Shown: positions 1 to 8,408, numbered from the stretch's first letter. The stretch is 32,721 nt of DNA from an uncultured Lachnospiraceae bacterium (GCA_947174665.1 CAMWJV010000025.1:1-32721), one strand, 5' to 3'. The notes: generated by a model not told the origin, from the letters alone. Numbers and translations are program-made.

Positions 1-561
1 ATCCGGCACCTGGACCATAAAGTTCTTCATCAGATAAAGTCCCAGGGTTCCTCCCACCGCCGGCAGAATGACCGCCCAATAAGTGTCAATCATATGCAGC
101 CCGCTCATGATCAGATAATTGGGAATTGCCGTGACCGATGTGCTGAACATCAGGGCATACACGATCAGGTTGCTCATGAATTTGGAACCGGGGAATTCAT
201 ACTTTGCCAGCGGATATGCCGCCATAGACCCCAAAAATACGGTTCCGAAGGTTCCCACCCCGGTAATCACCAGCGTATTGAACAGGTATCGCGAAAGAGG
301 CACCGTAAAGTCCTCAATAATGGTTCCCAGATCAAAGAAGTTATCCAGCGTCGGGTTATCCACCGTAAGTCTCGGCGGGAAGATAAAAATCTCCGACAGC
401 GGCTTGAAGGCGCTGACTATGGTGTATACCAGCGGGAACAGGCTGAACAGCCCGAACAATCCCAGCACCACAAACAGGACAATATCTCCCCCGAGACTCC
501 TGTTTCTCCTTTTGAGCTTGCGCTGCTTTAACTTGTGGCTTATAAACTTGAATATTTTCAT
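1..561 (-). CDS. Carbohydrate ABC transporter permease, MalG type (3' end cut by window edge)
   Basis: This is the inner-membrane permease that would pair with the permease encoded just upstream to import a sugar or oligosaccharide. The visible 187 residues start at ATG 561, preceded by an AAAGGCGGAG ribosome binding site. A basic cytoplasmic N-terminus is followed by a first membrane segment (about residues 28-52, containing LFSLFPLVYTIVSAFKP, a typical MalG-family start). Further membrane segments surround FNTLVITGVGTFGTVFLGS and IVYALMFSTSVTAIPNYL. The sequence stops at MKNFMVQVPD, just where the family's cytoplasmic EAA loop normally begins, so that ATPase-contact motif lies outside the window. 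It is the last visible gene of the transport operon and is separated from the other permease gene by a hairpin array. The substrate cannot be named. Confidence 0.9.
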   Translation of the reverse strand, partial: MKIFKFISHKLKQRKLKRRNRSLGGDIVLFVVLGLFGLFSLFPLVYTIVSAFKPLSEIFIFPPRLTVDNPTLDNFFDLGTIIEDFTVPLSRYLFNTLVITGVGTFGTVFLGSMAAYPLAKYEFPGSKFMSNLIVYALMFSTSVTAIPNYLIMSGLHMIDTYWAVILPAVGGTLGLYLMKNFMVQVPD

Positions 562-589
562 ATCGATACTCCGCCTTTCTGCAATCTGC

Positions 590-757
590 GAATTTGTGCC
601 GCGCACAAATCAATGCCACGGAGTCTAACGACTCCAGGAAGAACGCCTGGCGTTCTTCCGTGCGAGAAAGGTTCGCTCTGCGAACCGTAGAGTTTCTCCG
701 CGGAACAGCCTTTGCTGTAAGCGGAAACTGCCAAAGGCAATTCGAAACTCTTCTCGG
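590..757 (-). repeat. Array of at least six hairpins filling the gap between the two permease genes
   Basis: Nearly the whole gap is inverted repeats. The arms are ATTTGTGC 592-599 with GCACAAAT 603-610; GGAGTC 620-625 with GACTCC 630-635; an 11-bp arm pair 637-647 with 649-659 around one base; GGTTCGC 670-676 with GCGAACC 680-686; ACAGC 705-709 with GCTGT 714-718; and TGCC 729-732 with GGCA 736-739. An outer pair AGAGTTTC 689-696 with GAAACTCT 744-751 encloses the last two. GCGGAAACTG (721-730) can also pair with 766-775, inside the end of the upstream permease gene. The transcript would be a chain of stem-loops running from just after one stop codon to the next ribosome binding site. It resembles REP-type or mobile intergenic elements; the family is not recognised. 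Confidence 0.75.
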
Positions 758-759
758 AC

Positions 760-1662
760 TTAGCCCAGTTTCCGCAGCAGTTTCTGCACAACGATATTGC
801 AGAACATCATTATCAGGAACAGAATTACCGCTATGGTGCAGGCATAGCCCAGCTCGTAGCGGATGTTGCCGAAGTCATGCAGATGGGTCAGGATAGTATG
901 GCCCGCATAACTCACGGACGGGAATCCCACCAGATCGATAGACAGCTGGGATACGGACAACGAACTGGTAATCTGCATCACCGCGCCGAACATCAGCTGA
1001 GGCTTCATGGAAGGCAGGATAATATACCAGAGCTCCTGCCAGCGGTTCTTAACGCCTTCCACAGCCCCTGCCTCCAGCAGCGATTTGTCCAGATTCTGGA
1101 ATCCCGCGATGAAGGTCAGGAAGCTGACGCCGAGACTCAGCCACAGCTGTACAATGATCAGAATCGGCATAATGTATTCCTTTTTCACCAGCCATTGAAC
1201 TGCCTCCTGTATAATGCCCAGCTTCATCAGCCAGGCGTTCACCCAGCCGTAAGAGTCGGATGAGAACAGCAGCTTCCAAACCAGGTAGGCGTTTCCGGAA
1301 ATAGACGGTGCGTAAAATACAAGCGTCATGATTGCCCTGGGAATTCTGGGCAGATCGTTTACCATCCACGCAAACAGAAAGCACATGATGTAGCTCACAG
1401 GTCCCGTGATAATGGCAAAGAACAGTGTGTTCTTGATGGCCGTCAGGAAAATCGGGTCATAGACCATCAGGTTCAGGTAATTGCTCCAGCCCACGAACTC
1501 AGGAGCCTCCACCATGTTGAAGGAGGTAAAGCTGAATACAATGGACACAAGCACCGGCAAAAGTGTAAATATGAAAAATATAAGTCCGAAGGGCGCAATC
1601 ATCATATATTTATACTTATGCCTTCTCCAGGTATCGCCAAAACTGCTCTGCTTTTTATTCAT
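760..1662 (-). CDS. Carbohydrate ABC transporter permease, MalF/UgpA type
   Basis: A 300-residue inner-membrane permease of the sugar-specific binding-protein-dependent family. It has a basic N-terminus, a first membrane span (IAPFGLIFFIFTLLPVLVSI) and five further hydrophobic segments. The cytoplasmic EAA-type loop is visible at EAGAVEGVKNRWQELWYIIL followed by PSMKP, the contact for the ATPase. ATG 1662 is chosen because a purine-rich AGGGGGGTGGAG site ends just upstream; a GTG at 1671 in the same frame has no proper site. The start overlaps the end of the upstream binding-protein gene by 8 bases, implying translational coupling. It should form a heterodimeric channel with the MalG-type permease downstream. 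No ATPase gene is in the window, so a shared MsiK-type ATPase encoded elsewhere is likely (inference). Confidence 0.92.
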   Translation of the reverse strand: MNKKQSSFGDTWRRHKYKYMMIAPFGLIFFIFTLLPVLVSIVFSFTSFNMVEAPEFVGWSNYLNLMVYDPIFLTAIKNTLFFAIITGPVSYIMCFLFAWMVNDLPRIPRAIMTLVFYAPSISGNAYLVWKLLFSSDSYGWVNAWLMKLGIIQEAVQWLVKKEYIMPILIIVQLWLSLGVSFLTFIAGFQNLDKSLLEAGAVEGVKNRWQELWYIILPSMKPQLMFGAVMQITSSLSVSQLSIDLVGFPSVSYAGHTILTHLHDFGNIRYELGYACTIAVILFLIMMFCNIVVQKLLRKLG

Positions 1663-4600
1663 GTTCTCCACCCCCCTGCTCCTTCACCGACAGATGCAGC
1701 TCTTCCCGTTTTCTGGTAAGCTCCTGGTCGATGTCTTTGATATTCAGGTACAGCGTCTCTCTGGGATTTGCGTGATCGGACACCACGTCGTTAAAGGAGT
1801 ACTGCACCATACGAGTCGTCATATAGTTTCCGGGGACAGCCTCAATGCCCACGGTCTGCTCAAACTGGCTCAGCAGACTGTTCAGCTCCGCATTGCTCCA
1901 GGGCAGCTGCTTCAAGACTTCCGGGTCGGCCGCCGCATATCTGGCGGAGGTTCCCATGAGAGCTTCCAGAGAATTTGCAAACTGGAGCTGTGTATCCGTG
2001 GAGGTCCACCACTTCAAAAACTCCCAGGAGGAATCCAGATCCCTGCACTTCGCCATGATGACGGACTGGGTCGTGTCCACCGCGAAGGATCTGTCTATGG
2101 TTCCGTCTTCCTGCAGCACTCCGGGAATGGGATGAAAACTCCACAGACCCTTTATTTCAGGAGCGAAGATTTCCAGCTGGTTAAAGGTAGTGTAGCCGGT
2201 AATACCCACCGGAATCTCTCCCGTTCGGAAACGGTTGCTGAAATCCACCTGCACATCCAGGCCATAACCGGTAAAGAAATCCGTATAATCTTTAAAAGCA
2301 ATCATGGCCGCGTCGCTGGCAAGACCACTCTCAATGCCGTAATCGTCACCCTCGCCCAGATAGGGATTGCCGCCGTTCTGCATAACCATCCCCAGGTAAA
2401 GGTTCATGTTGTAGGCAATAGAGCTGCTGTTGGTAGTGGCCTCTGTCTGCTGTACGTTAGGTATGTAAATATTATAATTATTTTTCTGAAGTTCCGGTAT
2501 GATCTCCCGAAGTTCCTGCCAGGTATCAGGCACCTCCAGCTCCAGATCCGCAAGAATATCGTCTCTGGTAAACAACATCATAAAGGTGGTCTGTTCGGGA
2601 ATCCCGTAATAACCCCCCCGGAAAGCGGATGCCTGCAGGGAACTCTCATAAAACCTTTCCGTCGCCTCATCGTAGCCCTCAAGTCCGGACAATTCCTGGA
2701 CTGCGTTACGCATGGCGAAATCCTGTAACGTACCCTGCCCCAGGCCGATCACCACGTCGGGCCCGTTTCCCGCAAGAGCCGCCCGCAGTACCACATCCAC
2801 CGGAATCAACTGAAGATTCACGGAAATATCCTTGTCAGGAGTAAATTCTTCCTCGATCATATTCTGAATCATCTGAGCCTGCTCACGCCCGTAGGAGGCA
2901 AGCCACACCTTGATGGAACGTGCGCCGTTTCCGGAATCCCCCTCCGTAATCTGGCTGTTCTTGATAAAGAAGGTGGAGAAAAACCGCACCGTCCCGTTAC
3001 CCAACCCTGCAAAGAAGGAATCCTGTGCCTTCGGCAGTTCCGCATTCTCGGCACTGAGCACCAGATAATCCAGTTCCAGAGGCATGGATGCCACGTTCAC
3101 AAGCCATGTGCCCAGAGCGGAGACGTTATTCTTGAACTGTCCCAGCTCCATGATGACGCTTTCGGGGTCATCCGCCAGCCAGGAAGCTTCCATGGCCATC
3201 TTCTCCAGCATGGCAGTATTCTCACCCTTCTCGCCTGTGATAGCCACAATCTCATCAATGATGGAATACAGAAGGTCACTCTGCTCCCGCATAGTATCCG
3301 CAAAGTCCGGCAGCTTTTTTACGATCTCATAATCAATAAATCTGTTGGGCACCTGCCCTGTCAGCTGGATCACATCCAAATAGGCTCTGTTGAGCACGGT
3401 CATGCTCTCCTCCACCTGGGTGATAATGCTTCCCATGGGTCCCATGACATTCTCCAGTGTAATTGTATTTATTCCCTCCTGCAGATGGAACAGGTATGGA
3501 TTCCCCTCCGCATCCGCAACGGTATAATTGTTCATGCCGTTTTGATAATCAAAGCCGATGGCCTGCATCTCCGCATAGGGAACCTGGCCGTTTACATACA
3601 GCCTGCGGTAGCTGGTAACACCCCTGTTCAGGTTCTGGCGTCCCTTGAAGGAAAGTTCATACAGCCCCTCCACGAGCACCTCGATCTGCCACGTGATGGA
3701 GTCGCCGGGCTGAGCCCAGTTTTCCGCGCCAATGGTATTGTAGACTATGTAATAAGGATGAAATGGCTGCAGCTCGCTGTCCGAATAATTTTTCTGGATA
3801 TTGATGGAGGAGGAACTCTTGATGATTCCCACCGTCCCATCCACCTGCCGCTCCGCCTGGTAAATGAAGTTTTTCCCTCCGTAAACAGGATATTGCCCTT
3901 TCAGAGCATCTATCACTTCTGCGTAAGCCGATGGCTGTTCCGCCGCCTTGAAAGTAATAGATGTGAACTCCAGGGGCTCCTTGATGACCTCAAAGCCGAT
4001 GGTATGCTTTCCCTTTTCCAGGTAGACGATCAGGGCTCCGTTATTTCTTCTCTGATAATCCTCCAAAAACCACCTGGTCTCGTCGTAAACCTCATCCGCC
4101 TCAGGACGAATCTCATTTTTGTTCTTTTCCCGGATCTCCCTGTCCTGCCACCAGCGCTTGATCACAATCTGGGACAGCGCCTCATAAGGAATCTCTCCGT
4201 CTATATACACCTTCCTCTGGATATCGGATGTGGTTCCGGGCAGAGCGATATACCCCAGTTCCACATTATAAAAGCCGGACTCCGCCACCTGAAACTCCCA
4301 GGTAATGGTTCCGTTATCCTCAGTCAGAATTCCTTGCTCTCCTATATTCGCAACCATATCCGCCGACAGGGTAAACTTTTCCAGATCCACCGTCACCTCG
4401 CTGCCGGACAGCTTTCCGTCATAACCGTTAGCCTCCAGGTAATCCCTGTAGCTTTCTTCATATGAGGCCGTCACCTGCTTCGGAACAGCATTCGCCTCAC
4501 CACGCGCCCCTGACCTGACTCCTATGACCACCAATATAATGATGATAACTGCCGCCGCAGCCAGTACCGCTATTAATTTACTGTTCGTTTTTAATTTCAT
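1655..4600 (-). CDS. Membrane-anchored extracellular solute-binding protein with N-terminal beta-rich modules
   Basis: An unusually long (981 aa) binding protein; ordinary family 1 sugar-binding proteins are 400-550 aa. One uncleaved-looking membrane segment (LIAVLAAAAVIIIILVVIGV, about residues 8-27) has no lipobox cysteine. Two beta-rich stretches follow (about 60-230 and 240-420), with phrases such as TWEFQVAESGFYNVELGY, TWQIEVLVEGLYELSFKG and LEKGKHTIGFEV that resemble galactose-binding-like carbohydrate modules. A helical linker comes next (about 425-560). The C-terminal 400 residues look like SBP family 1 (PDVVIGLGQGTLQDFAMRN, GGYYGIPEQT, WEFLKWWTS). ATG 4600 has a GAGAGGGC site; GTG 4615 is a weaker alternative. 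It lies between the lipoprotein binding protein and the permeases, so the importer has two binding proteins. Domain names are my reading of the sequence, not a profile search. Confidence 0.85.
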   Translation of the reverse strand: MKLKTNSKLIAVLAAAAVIIIILVVIGVRSGARGEANAVPKQVTASYEESYRDYLEANGYDGKLSGSEVTVDLEKFTLSADMVANIGEQGILTEDNGTITWEFQVAESGFYNVELGYIALPGTTSDIQRKVYIDGEIPYEALSQIVIKRWWQDREIREKNKNEIRPEADEVYDETRWFLEDYQRRNNGALIVYLEKGKHTIGFEVIKEPLEFTSITFKAAEQPSAYAEVIDALKGQYPVYGGKNFIYQAERQVDGTVGIIKSSSSINIQKNYSDSELQPFHPYYIVYNTIGAENWAQPGDSITWQIEVLVEGLYELSFKGRQNLNRGVTSYRRLYVNGQVPYAEMQAIGFDYQNGMNNYTVADAEGNPYLFHLQEGINTITLENVMGPMGSIITQVEESMTVLNRAYLDVIQLTGQVPNRFIDYEIVKKLPDFADTMREQSDLLYSIIDEIVAITGEKGENTAMLEKMAMEASWLADDPESVIMELGQFKNNVSALGTWLVNVASMPLELDYLVLSAENAELPKAQDSFFAGLGNGTVRFFSTFFIKNSQITEGDSGNGARSIKVWLASYGREQAQMIQNMIEEEFTPDKDISVNLQLIPVDVVLRAALAGNGPDVVIGLGQGTLQDFAMRNAVQELSGLEGYDEATERFYESSLQASAFRGGYYGIPEQTTFMMLFTRDDILADLELEVPDTWQELREIIPELQKNNYNIYIPNVQQTEATTNSSSIAYNMNLYLGMVMQNGGNPYLGEGDDYGIESGLASDAAMIAFKDYTDFFTGYGLDVQVDFSNRFRTGEIPVGITGYTTFNQLEIFAPEIKGLWSFHPIPGVLQEDGTIDRSFAVDTTQSVIMAKCRDLDSSWEFLKWWTSTDTQLQFANSLEALMGTSARYAAADPEVLKQLPWSNAELNSLLSQFEQTVGIEAVPGNYMTTRMVQYSFNDVVSDHANPRETLYLNIKDIDQELTRKREELHLSVKEQGGGEHE

Positions 4601-4745
4601 AGGGTGCCCTCTCACTTCCCATTCCGAATTTCCTGTTCACTCTGATCTCCCACGACACTCGCCATATGCTCCGGCTCACTGCACTCGCTTTCAGTTCGGC
4701 ACAACGTCACTGATATGGACTTTACTCACTGCCTGCGGGAATTAC

Positions 4746-4783
4746 AAAAGGGCGGGTAGGTTCCCAGCCTCCCGCCCTTTTTA
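4746..4783 (-). terminator. Strong hairpin after the lipoprotein gene: intrinsic terminator or attenuator
   Basis: An 11-bp perfect stem, AAAAGGGCGGG 4746-4756 with CCCGCCCTTTT 4771-4781, with an inner AGG/CCT extension. It is followed on the minus strand by a short T run and is symmetrical enough to act on both strands. It lies about 20 bases beyond the stop of the first binding-protein gene and before the rest of the operon, so it probably lets the binding protein be made in excess over the permeases. The next 130 bases up to 4616 hold no convincing promoter. Confidence 0.75.
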
Positions 4784-4800
4784 CAGCATCGAAAATTTAC

Positions 4801-6936
4801 TTATTCGGCAGCTGCCACTGTAACCTCCAGCGTCACGCTGCTTGTATTTCCTACATAGTCCGTCACGGTAACTTCTACATTGTAAGTGCCTGCGGTAGTG
4901 GTATCCAGTTCGGACAGGTCTGCGGTAATGCTGTCCTTGACATCAATGCCATCTGCGTCTACTGCGGACTCAATGTAGTTCTTCCAGTCAATAGAGGAAG
5001 CATCCGTATCAATTGCCACGGTATCCGGCTCAGCCTTGGGAGTGATCACAGGAGCCTGGGTATTGTCAGGATTGTATACCACAACCTTAAACCGGGAAGT
5101 CTCCTCGTTCCCTGAAGAATCGCTGATATGAATCTTCACGGAGGAATCGCCCTCGTAAACGCCTACGGTATTCAGGTTATCCTGGAAGTTGCCGCCGGTC
5201 ATATCTTCAAAGGTTGCCGTTGCGGGATCCAGAACGCCGTCAACAGAATCCTCTGCGGTGAAATACTGTGTCCAGTCGATATCCTCATATTTGGTTCCCA
5301 CAGGAAGCACAACCGTCTCCTTCTTGATGGAAGGCTTCTGGTTGTCATGGATGGTGTCGGATGCCAGGTTGTTGGCAATGTCACTCATCAGGTTATTCAT
5401 AGCATCCTTGTTTGCCTTGATGGTCACATCATAGGATGAGGTGCCGCCCACGCCTGTCAGGGACTTGCCCAGCAGGGTTGCAAAGGAAGCGTCATTGTTC
5501 TCCCAGATGCCCAGCAGCTTTGCAGGATTTCCTGCCAGATTGTTTGCAACAGCCTGGAAGCATGCCAGGGCGTTGTCTCCATAAGTCTCGTTGTAAAGGT
5601 CCACGCCGTAGCTTGCCAGCCGCTCAGCAGCTGCGCTGTTCTTGTACTCAGTCACGGAGTCAACTCCGCCCAGCGTTTTCCAGTAAGTATTCCAGTAAAG
5701 GATATAAGCCTTGATCGCAAGCTCGGTATCTACCTTGCTTCCCTTCAGGATACCCACGCTGTCGCCCATATCCAGCACCTGCTTGTAATCCTCGCTGTCT
5801 GCAGCAAGACGGTCAGCTCTGGGCCAGGGGATGATAGCGATACTCTCTCCGCGGTCACCGCAGGAAGAAGCATAACCGCCGATAGACCAGTTGGGAACAT
5901 CCGAAAATACGGTAGCGCCACGGCCGAAGTCATCTCCGCCCTCACACCACCTGGGCACAAACCCGTCATCATAAAGTCCGCAGTCGGTCAGCAGCCCTGC
6001 AGTCCTCAGCTTCTCAATAAACTGCACTGCCTCAATGGATTCGTCTGAATCCGCCGCGATGGCTCCGTCTCTGTAAATTCCGCTGCCGTTGGCATACATA
6101 GCAGCCAGAGCCGCAAAACGGAAGTCTGTCTCATAGGCCTGTACTGTGTCATAGTGGCCTGCGTCCGCAGGAGCCGCTACATTGCTGTAGTAAGCATTCA
6201 CCTTGGTCAGGTAATCTTCAAAGGTGCTCCAGGTCCAGTTGCCCTCCAGATATAAGTCCATAGGATAGATGGTATTGCCGTCCGCATCCTTCAGTGCATC
6301 CACCGCCTCCAGCAGAGTCAGGTTTACAACCAGAGGGAAATAGGGCGTATAATCCATATCGTTGTCCATAAGATAATAATGTCCGAACAATGCCTCGTCC
6401 AGAAGCCAGGAAGTTTCATCATCCTGGAAAAGACCCACATAGTCATCCAGCTTCTGCAGCACGTTCTGTGCAAGCACCGTTGCCTCGGAACCGTTCCACA
6501 GCACTGCGATATCACAGACAGGATCGCCTGCCAGCACGCTGGTCAGCAGTTCCGTCCGGGTATCCTCGGCATACTGGATAAACTCAAATTCTACATTCAA
6601 CTCATCTTTGATCGCCTGCAGTGCGGCAAGAGCTGCCTGCCTATCCGCCTCGTTCATGGTGTACTCGCCAGACACATCATCCACATGGTTGGGATCCAGC
6701 CCGTTTACCCAGTGGGTACCGTAACGGATCACCGTGGGTTCTCCGGAAACCACCGGCTGATCCTCAGAGCTTTCCGGCGCAGGCGTGCTCTCCGGCGTGC
6801 TCTCACTGGGTTCTGAAGAAGCGCCCCCCCCATTCGGGTTAGCGCTGCCGCTGGTCTCGGTATTACCGTCGCCGCAGGCTGCCAGCGAGAAAGCCATAAC
6901 AGCACTCAACATCAATGCCAAAACTTTCTTTTTCAT
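4801..6936 (-). CDS. Sugar ABC transporter substrate-binding lipoprotein with two C-terminal Ig-like domains
   Basis: A 711-residue extracellular lipoprotein that should capture the transported sugar. The signal peptide MKKKVLALMLSAVMAFSLAAC ends in the lipobox LAAC, with the lipidated cysteine at residue 21. A Ser/Pro/Glu-rich tether (about 24-65) leads into a family 1 binding domain (about 70-530). Its recognisable stretches include AGDPVCDIAVLWNGSEA, YLEGNWTWSTFEDYLTKV and GDSVGILKGSKVDTELAIKA. Two Ig-like repeats close the protein: about 548-635, containing SVKIHISDSSGNEE, and about 640-711, containing TYNVEVTVTDYVGNTSSV. The two share a common V.V.V.D..GN pattern, as in DUF5011/HYR-like modules. 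ATG 6936 has an AAAGGAGG site. It is the first gene of the operon, right behind a strong promoter and operator. Confidence 0.92.
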   Translation of the reverse strand: MKKKVLALMLSAVMAFSLAACGDGNTETSGSANPNGGGASSEPSESTPESTPAPESSEDQPVVSGEPTVIRYGTHWVNGLDPNHVDDVSGEYTMNEADRQAALAALQAIKDELNVEFEFIQYAEDTRTELLTSVLAGDPVCDIAVLWNGSEATVLAQNVLQKLDDYVGLFQDDETSWLLDEALFGHYYLMDNDMDYTPYFPLVVNLTLLEAVDALKDADGNTIYPMDLYLEGNWTWSTFEDYLTKVNAYYSNVAAPADAGHYDTVQAYETDFRFAALAAMYANGSGIYRDGAIAADSDESIEAVQFIEKLRTAGLLTDCGLYDDGFVPRWCEGGDDFGRGATVFSDVPNWSIGGYASSCGDRGESIAIIPWPRADRLAADSEDYKQVLDMGDSVGILKGSKVDTELAIKAYILYWNTYWKTLGGVDSVTEYKNSAAAERLASYGVDLYNETYGDNALACFQAVANNLAGNPAKLLGIWENNDASFATLLGKSLTGVGGTSSYDVTIKANKDAMNNLMSDIANNLASDTIHDNQKPSIKKETVVLPVGTKYEDIDWTQYFTAEDSVDGVLDPATATFEDMTGGNFQDNLNTVGVYEGDSSVKIHISDSSGNEETSRFKVVVYNPDNTQAPVITPKAEPDTVAIDTDASSIDWKNYIESAVDADGIDVKDSITADLSELDTTTAGTYNVEVTVTDYVGNTSSVTLEVTVAAAE

Positions 6937-6967
6937 CCTTATCCTCCTTTAATTACTGGAACTGTTT

Positions 6968-6981
6968 TGAAATCGGTTTCA
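6968..6981 (-). promoter_or_regulatory. LacI-family (or CcpA cre-like) operator at the transport-operon start
   Basis: TGAAATCGGTTTCA is a 14-bp near-perfect palindrome (six of seven pairs) with the central CG typical of LacI/GalR-family operators. It lies a few bases downstream of the minus-strand -10 box, over the expected transcription start, so a bound repressor would block initiation. It matches the site at 7226-7239 at most positions. CcpA cannot be excluded because the cre consensus has the same form. Confidence 0.75.
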
Positions 6982-6988
6982 CAATTAC

Positions 6989-7017
6989 ATGATAAAATTG
7001 CATAGGCATTTTGTCAA
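6989..7017 (-). promoter_or_regulatory. Sigma-A promoter of the transport operon
   Basis: On the minus strand TTGACA (7012-7017) and TATCAT (6989-6994) are separated by exactly 17 bases. The -35 box is a perfect consensus and the -10 matches five of six. The expected start is near 6982, immediately before or within the operator, and the first gene starts at 6936. The remaining gap to the divergent promoter is AT-rich and holds no gene. Confidence 0.85.
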
Positions 7018-7161
7018 TGGTTTTTTTTAACTTTTTAAATTGTATTGTCTATTTTGTCACTTTATACAAATTATCTCCCATTATATTTGTGCATATATTT
7101 GTTTATATTGCAGACATTCTGAAACCAATAAAAAATCAATATCTGTAACATTTATTATCTA

Positions 7162-7190
7162 GTGACAAATGCCCCAATTTGTTGTATAAT
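7162..7190 (+). promoter_or_regulatory. Sigma-A promoter of the LacI-family regulator
   Basis: GTGACA (7162-7167) and a perfect TATAAT (7185-7190) are 17 bases apart on the plus strand. Transcription would start near 7197, upstream of the palindrome at 7226-7239, so the regulator probably represses itself. Confidence 0.75.
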
Positions 7191-7225
7191 GGCACATAAT
7201 GTAATCGTATTATTGACTGCTTTCA

Positions 7226-7239
7226 TGAAAGCGCTTTCA
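7226..7239 (+). promoter_or_regulatory. Perfect 14-bp LacI-family/cre-type operator before the regulator gene
   Basis: TGAAAGCGCTTTCA is a perfect palindrome centred on CG. It lies about 30 bases downstream of the expected start of the regulator transcript and about 85 bases before its ATG. It is the best operator candidate for the adjacent LacI-family protein and would give autoregulation as a roadblock. It also fits the CcpA cre consensus, so carbon catabolite control is an alternative or additional role. Confidence 0.8.
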
Positions 7240-7323
7240 CCATTCGAAGTGCATCGGATATACAAGATACATAAATTGAGTAAGTAATTGTTCGTACGAA
7301 TTAAAGGGGAATGTACTGTAGTT

Positions 7324-8376
7324 ATGGAAGACTTGCGAGCCATAGAGGGGAAAAAAATTACAATTTATGACATTGCCAGAGAAGCAGGTGTCTCTCCTGC
7401 CACCGTATCCAGGGTGCTGACAAGCAACGCAAAAGTGAAATCCGATAAACTGGAGGCGGTTCAGGCGATCATTGCCAAATACAACTTCCGCCCCAATGCC
7501 CTGGCCAGAGGCCTGACTGAGACACGCAGAAAGGTCATCGGTATCATCATGGCGGATGTCCGTAACCCCTATTATGCTAATCTGTTCGTGGCCTGCGAAC
7601 AGGCGGCGCGCGCAAAGGGCTATTCCCTCCTGCTGGAAAACTCTCTGGGGCAGCAGGAAATTGAGGAGCAGCAGCTGATCCTCATGGAAGAACAGCGAGT
7701 GGACGCCATCATATTGGTCGGCGGCCGGGCCGATGACCTGCACTCCAACGAGGCTTTTGTGGAAAAGGTAAATCAGGTCTGCAATTCCATCCCTGTCATC
7801 CTCACCGGCAAACTGGACGGCACCTCCTGCTATCAGGTGCGCATCGACGCAATCAAGACCATGGATCTGGTCATGGAACATCTGCTCGCACTTGGGCATC
7901 GGGACATTGCTCTGGTCGGCGGCCTGGATACCGTTGCCTCTTCCTACGAAAAGAGAAAACGCTATAAACAGATCCTGGCAAAATATCAGATTCCCTGCCG
8001 TTCTGAATATTATGAAAACTACGGCCGCTACGATTATGAAACCGGCTACAGTCAGACACAAAAGCTGCTTGCCCTGGACAATGTTCCCACCGCAGTCATC
8101 GGTATTAATGACTCCGCTGCCGCAGGTGCCCTGAACTGTATTCTGGAGCACGGTCTTCAAATTCCTGAAGACATATCCGTGATGGGCTATGACAATACAC
8201 TTATCTGCGATGTGGTAACTCCAAAGCTTACAAGCATCGACTATAACTATGATGATTTTGCGGAAAAGCTGATTGCCACCGTGGAAGGTGTCTATAGCTC
8301 CGTCTCTCTTCCTCCGCTGCAGCTGATCGAGCCTTCGCTGGTCATTCGGGATTCTACCGGTGTGGCCAAACACTGA
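7324..8376 (+). CDS. LacI/GalR-family transcriptional regulator
   Basis: A 350-residue repressor. The N-terminal helix-turn-helix with hinge is clear: ITIYDIAREAGVSPATVSRV (about residues 12-31), then YNFRPNALARGL at the hinge. The rest is a periplasmic-binding-protein-like effector domain: KVIGIIMADVRNPYYANLF, the AIILVGGRADD region, HRDIALVGGLDTVASSYEKR and PEDISVMGYDNT. ATG 7324 is preferred because the protein then starts directly before the HTH. The AAAGGGGA site ends about 13 bases upstream, which is rather far, and an upstream TTG (7288) would add an unlikely 12-residue extension. It is divergent from the transport operon, has a palindromic operator on each side, and therefore most likely senses the imported sugar or its breakdown product. 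The effector is unknown. Confidence 0.93.
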   Translation: MEDLRAIEGKKITIYDIAREAGVSPATVSRVLTSNAKVKSDKLEAVQAIIAKYNFRPNALARGLTETRRKVIGIIMADVRNPYYANLFVACEQAARAKGYSLLLENSLGQQEIEEQQLILMEEQRVDAIILVGGRADDLHSNEAFVEKVNQVCNSIPVILTGKLDGTSCYQVRIDAIKTMDLVMEHLLALGHRDIALVGGLDTVASSYEKRKRYKQILAKYQIPCRSEYYENYGRYDYETGYSQTQKLLALDNVPTAVIGINDSAAAGALNCILEHGLQIPEDISVMGYDNTLICDVVTPKLTSIDYNYDDFAEKLIATVEGVYSSVSLPPLQLIEPSLVIRDSTGVAKH

Positions 8377-8408
8377 TCATTTCAAAGGAATTTTCCATAC
8401 CATCAAAA

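Noticed and set aside
590..757. CRISPR array or tandem repeat
   Set aside because: The hairpins differ from each other in sequence and length and there are no regularly spaced identical repeats.
594..896. Open frames on both strands across the hairpin array
   Set aside because: Inverted repeats produce mirrored open frames by chance; the translations show no protein-like pattern and no ribosome binding site.
1481..2728. A 415-codon open frame on the plus strand
   Set aside because: It lies entirely opposite the permease and binding-protein genes, shows no family features and has no plausible ribosome binding site; it mirrors codon bias of the minus-strand genes.
7237..8373. A 378-codon minus-strand open frame over the regulator
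   Set aside because: It is antisense to an unmistakable LacI-family gene with correct motifs, promoter and terminator on the plus strand.
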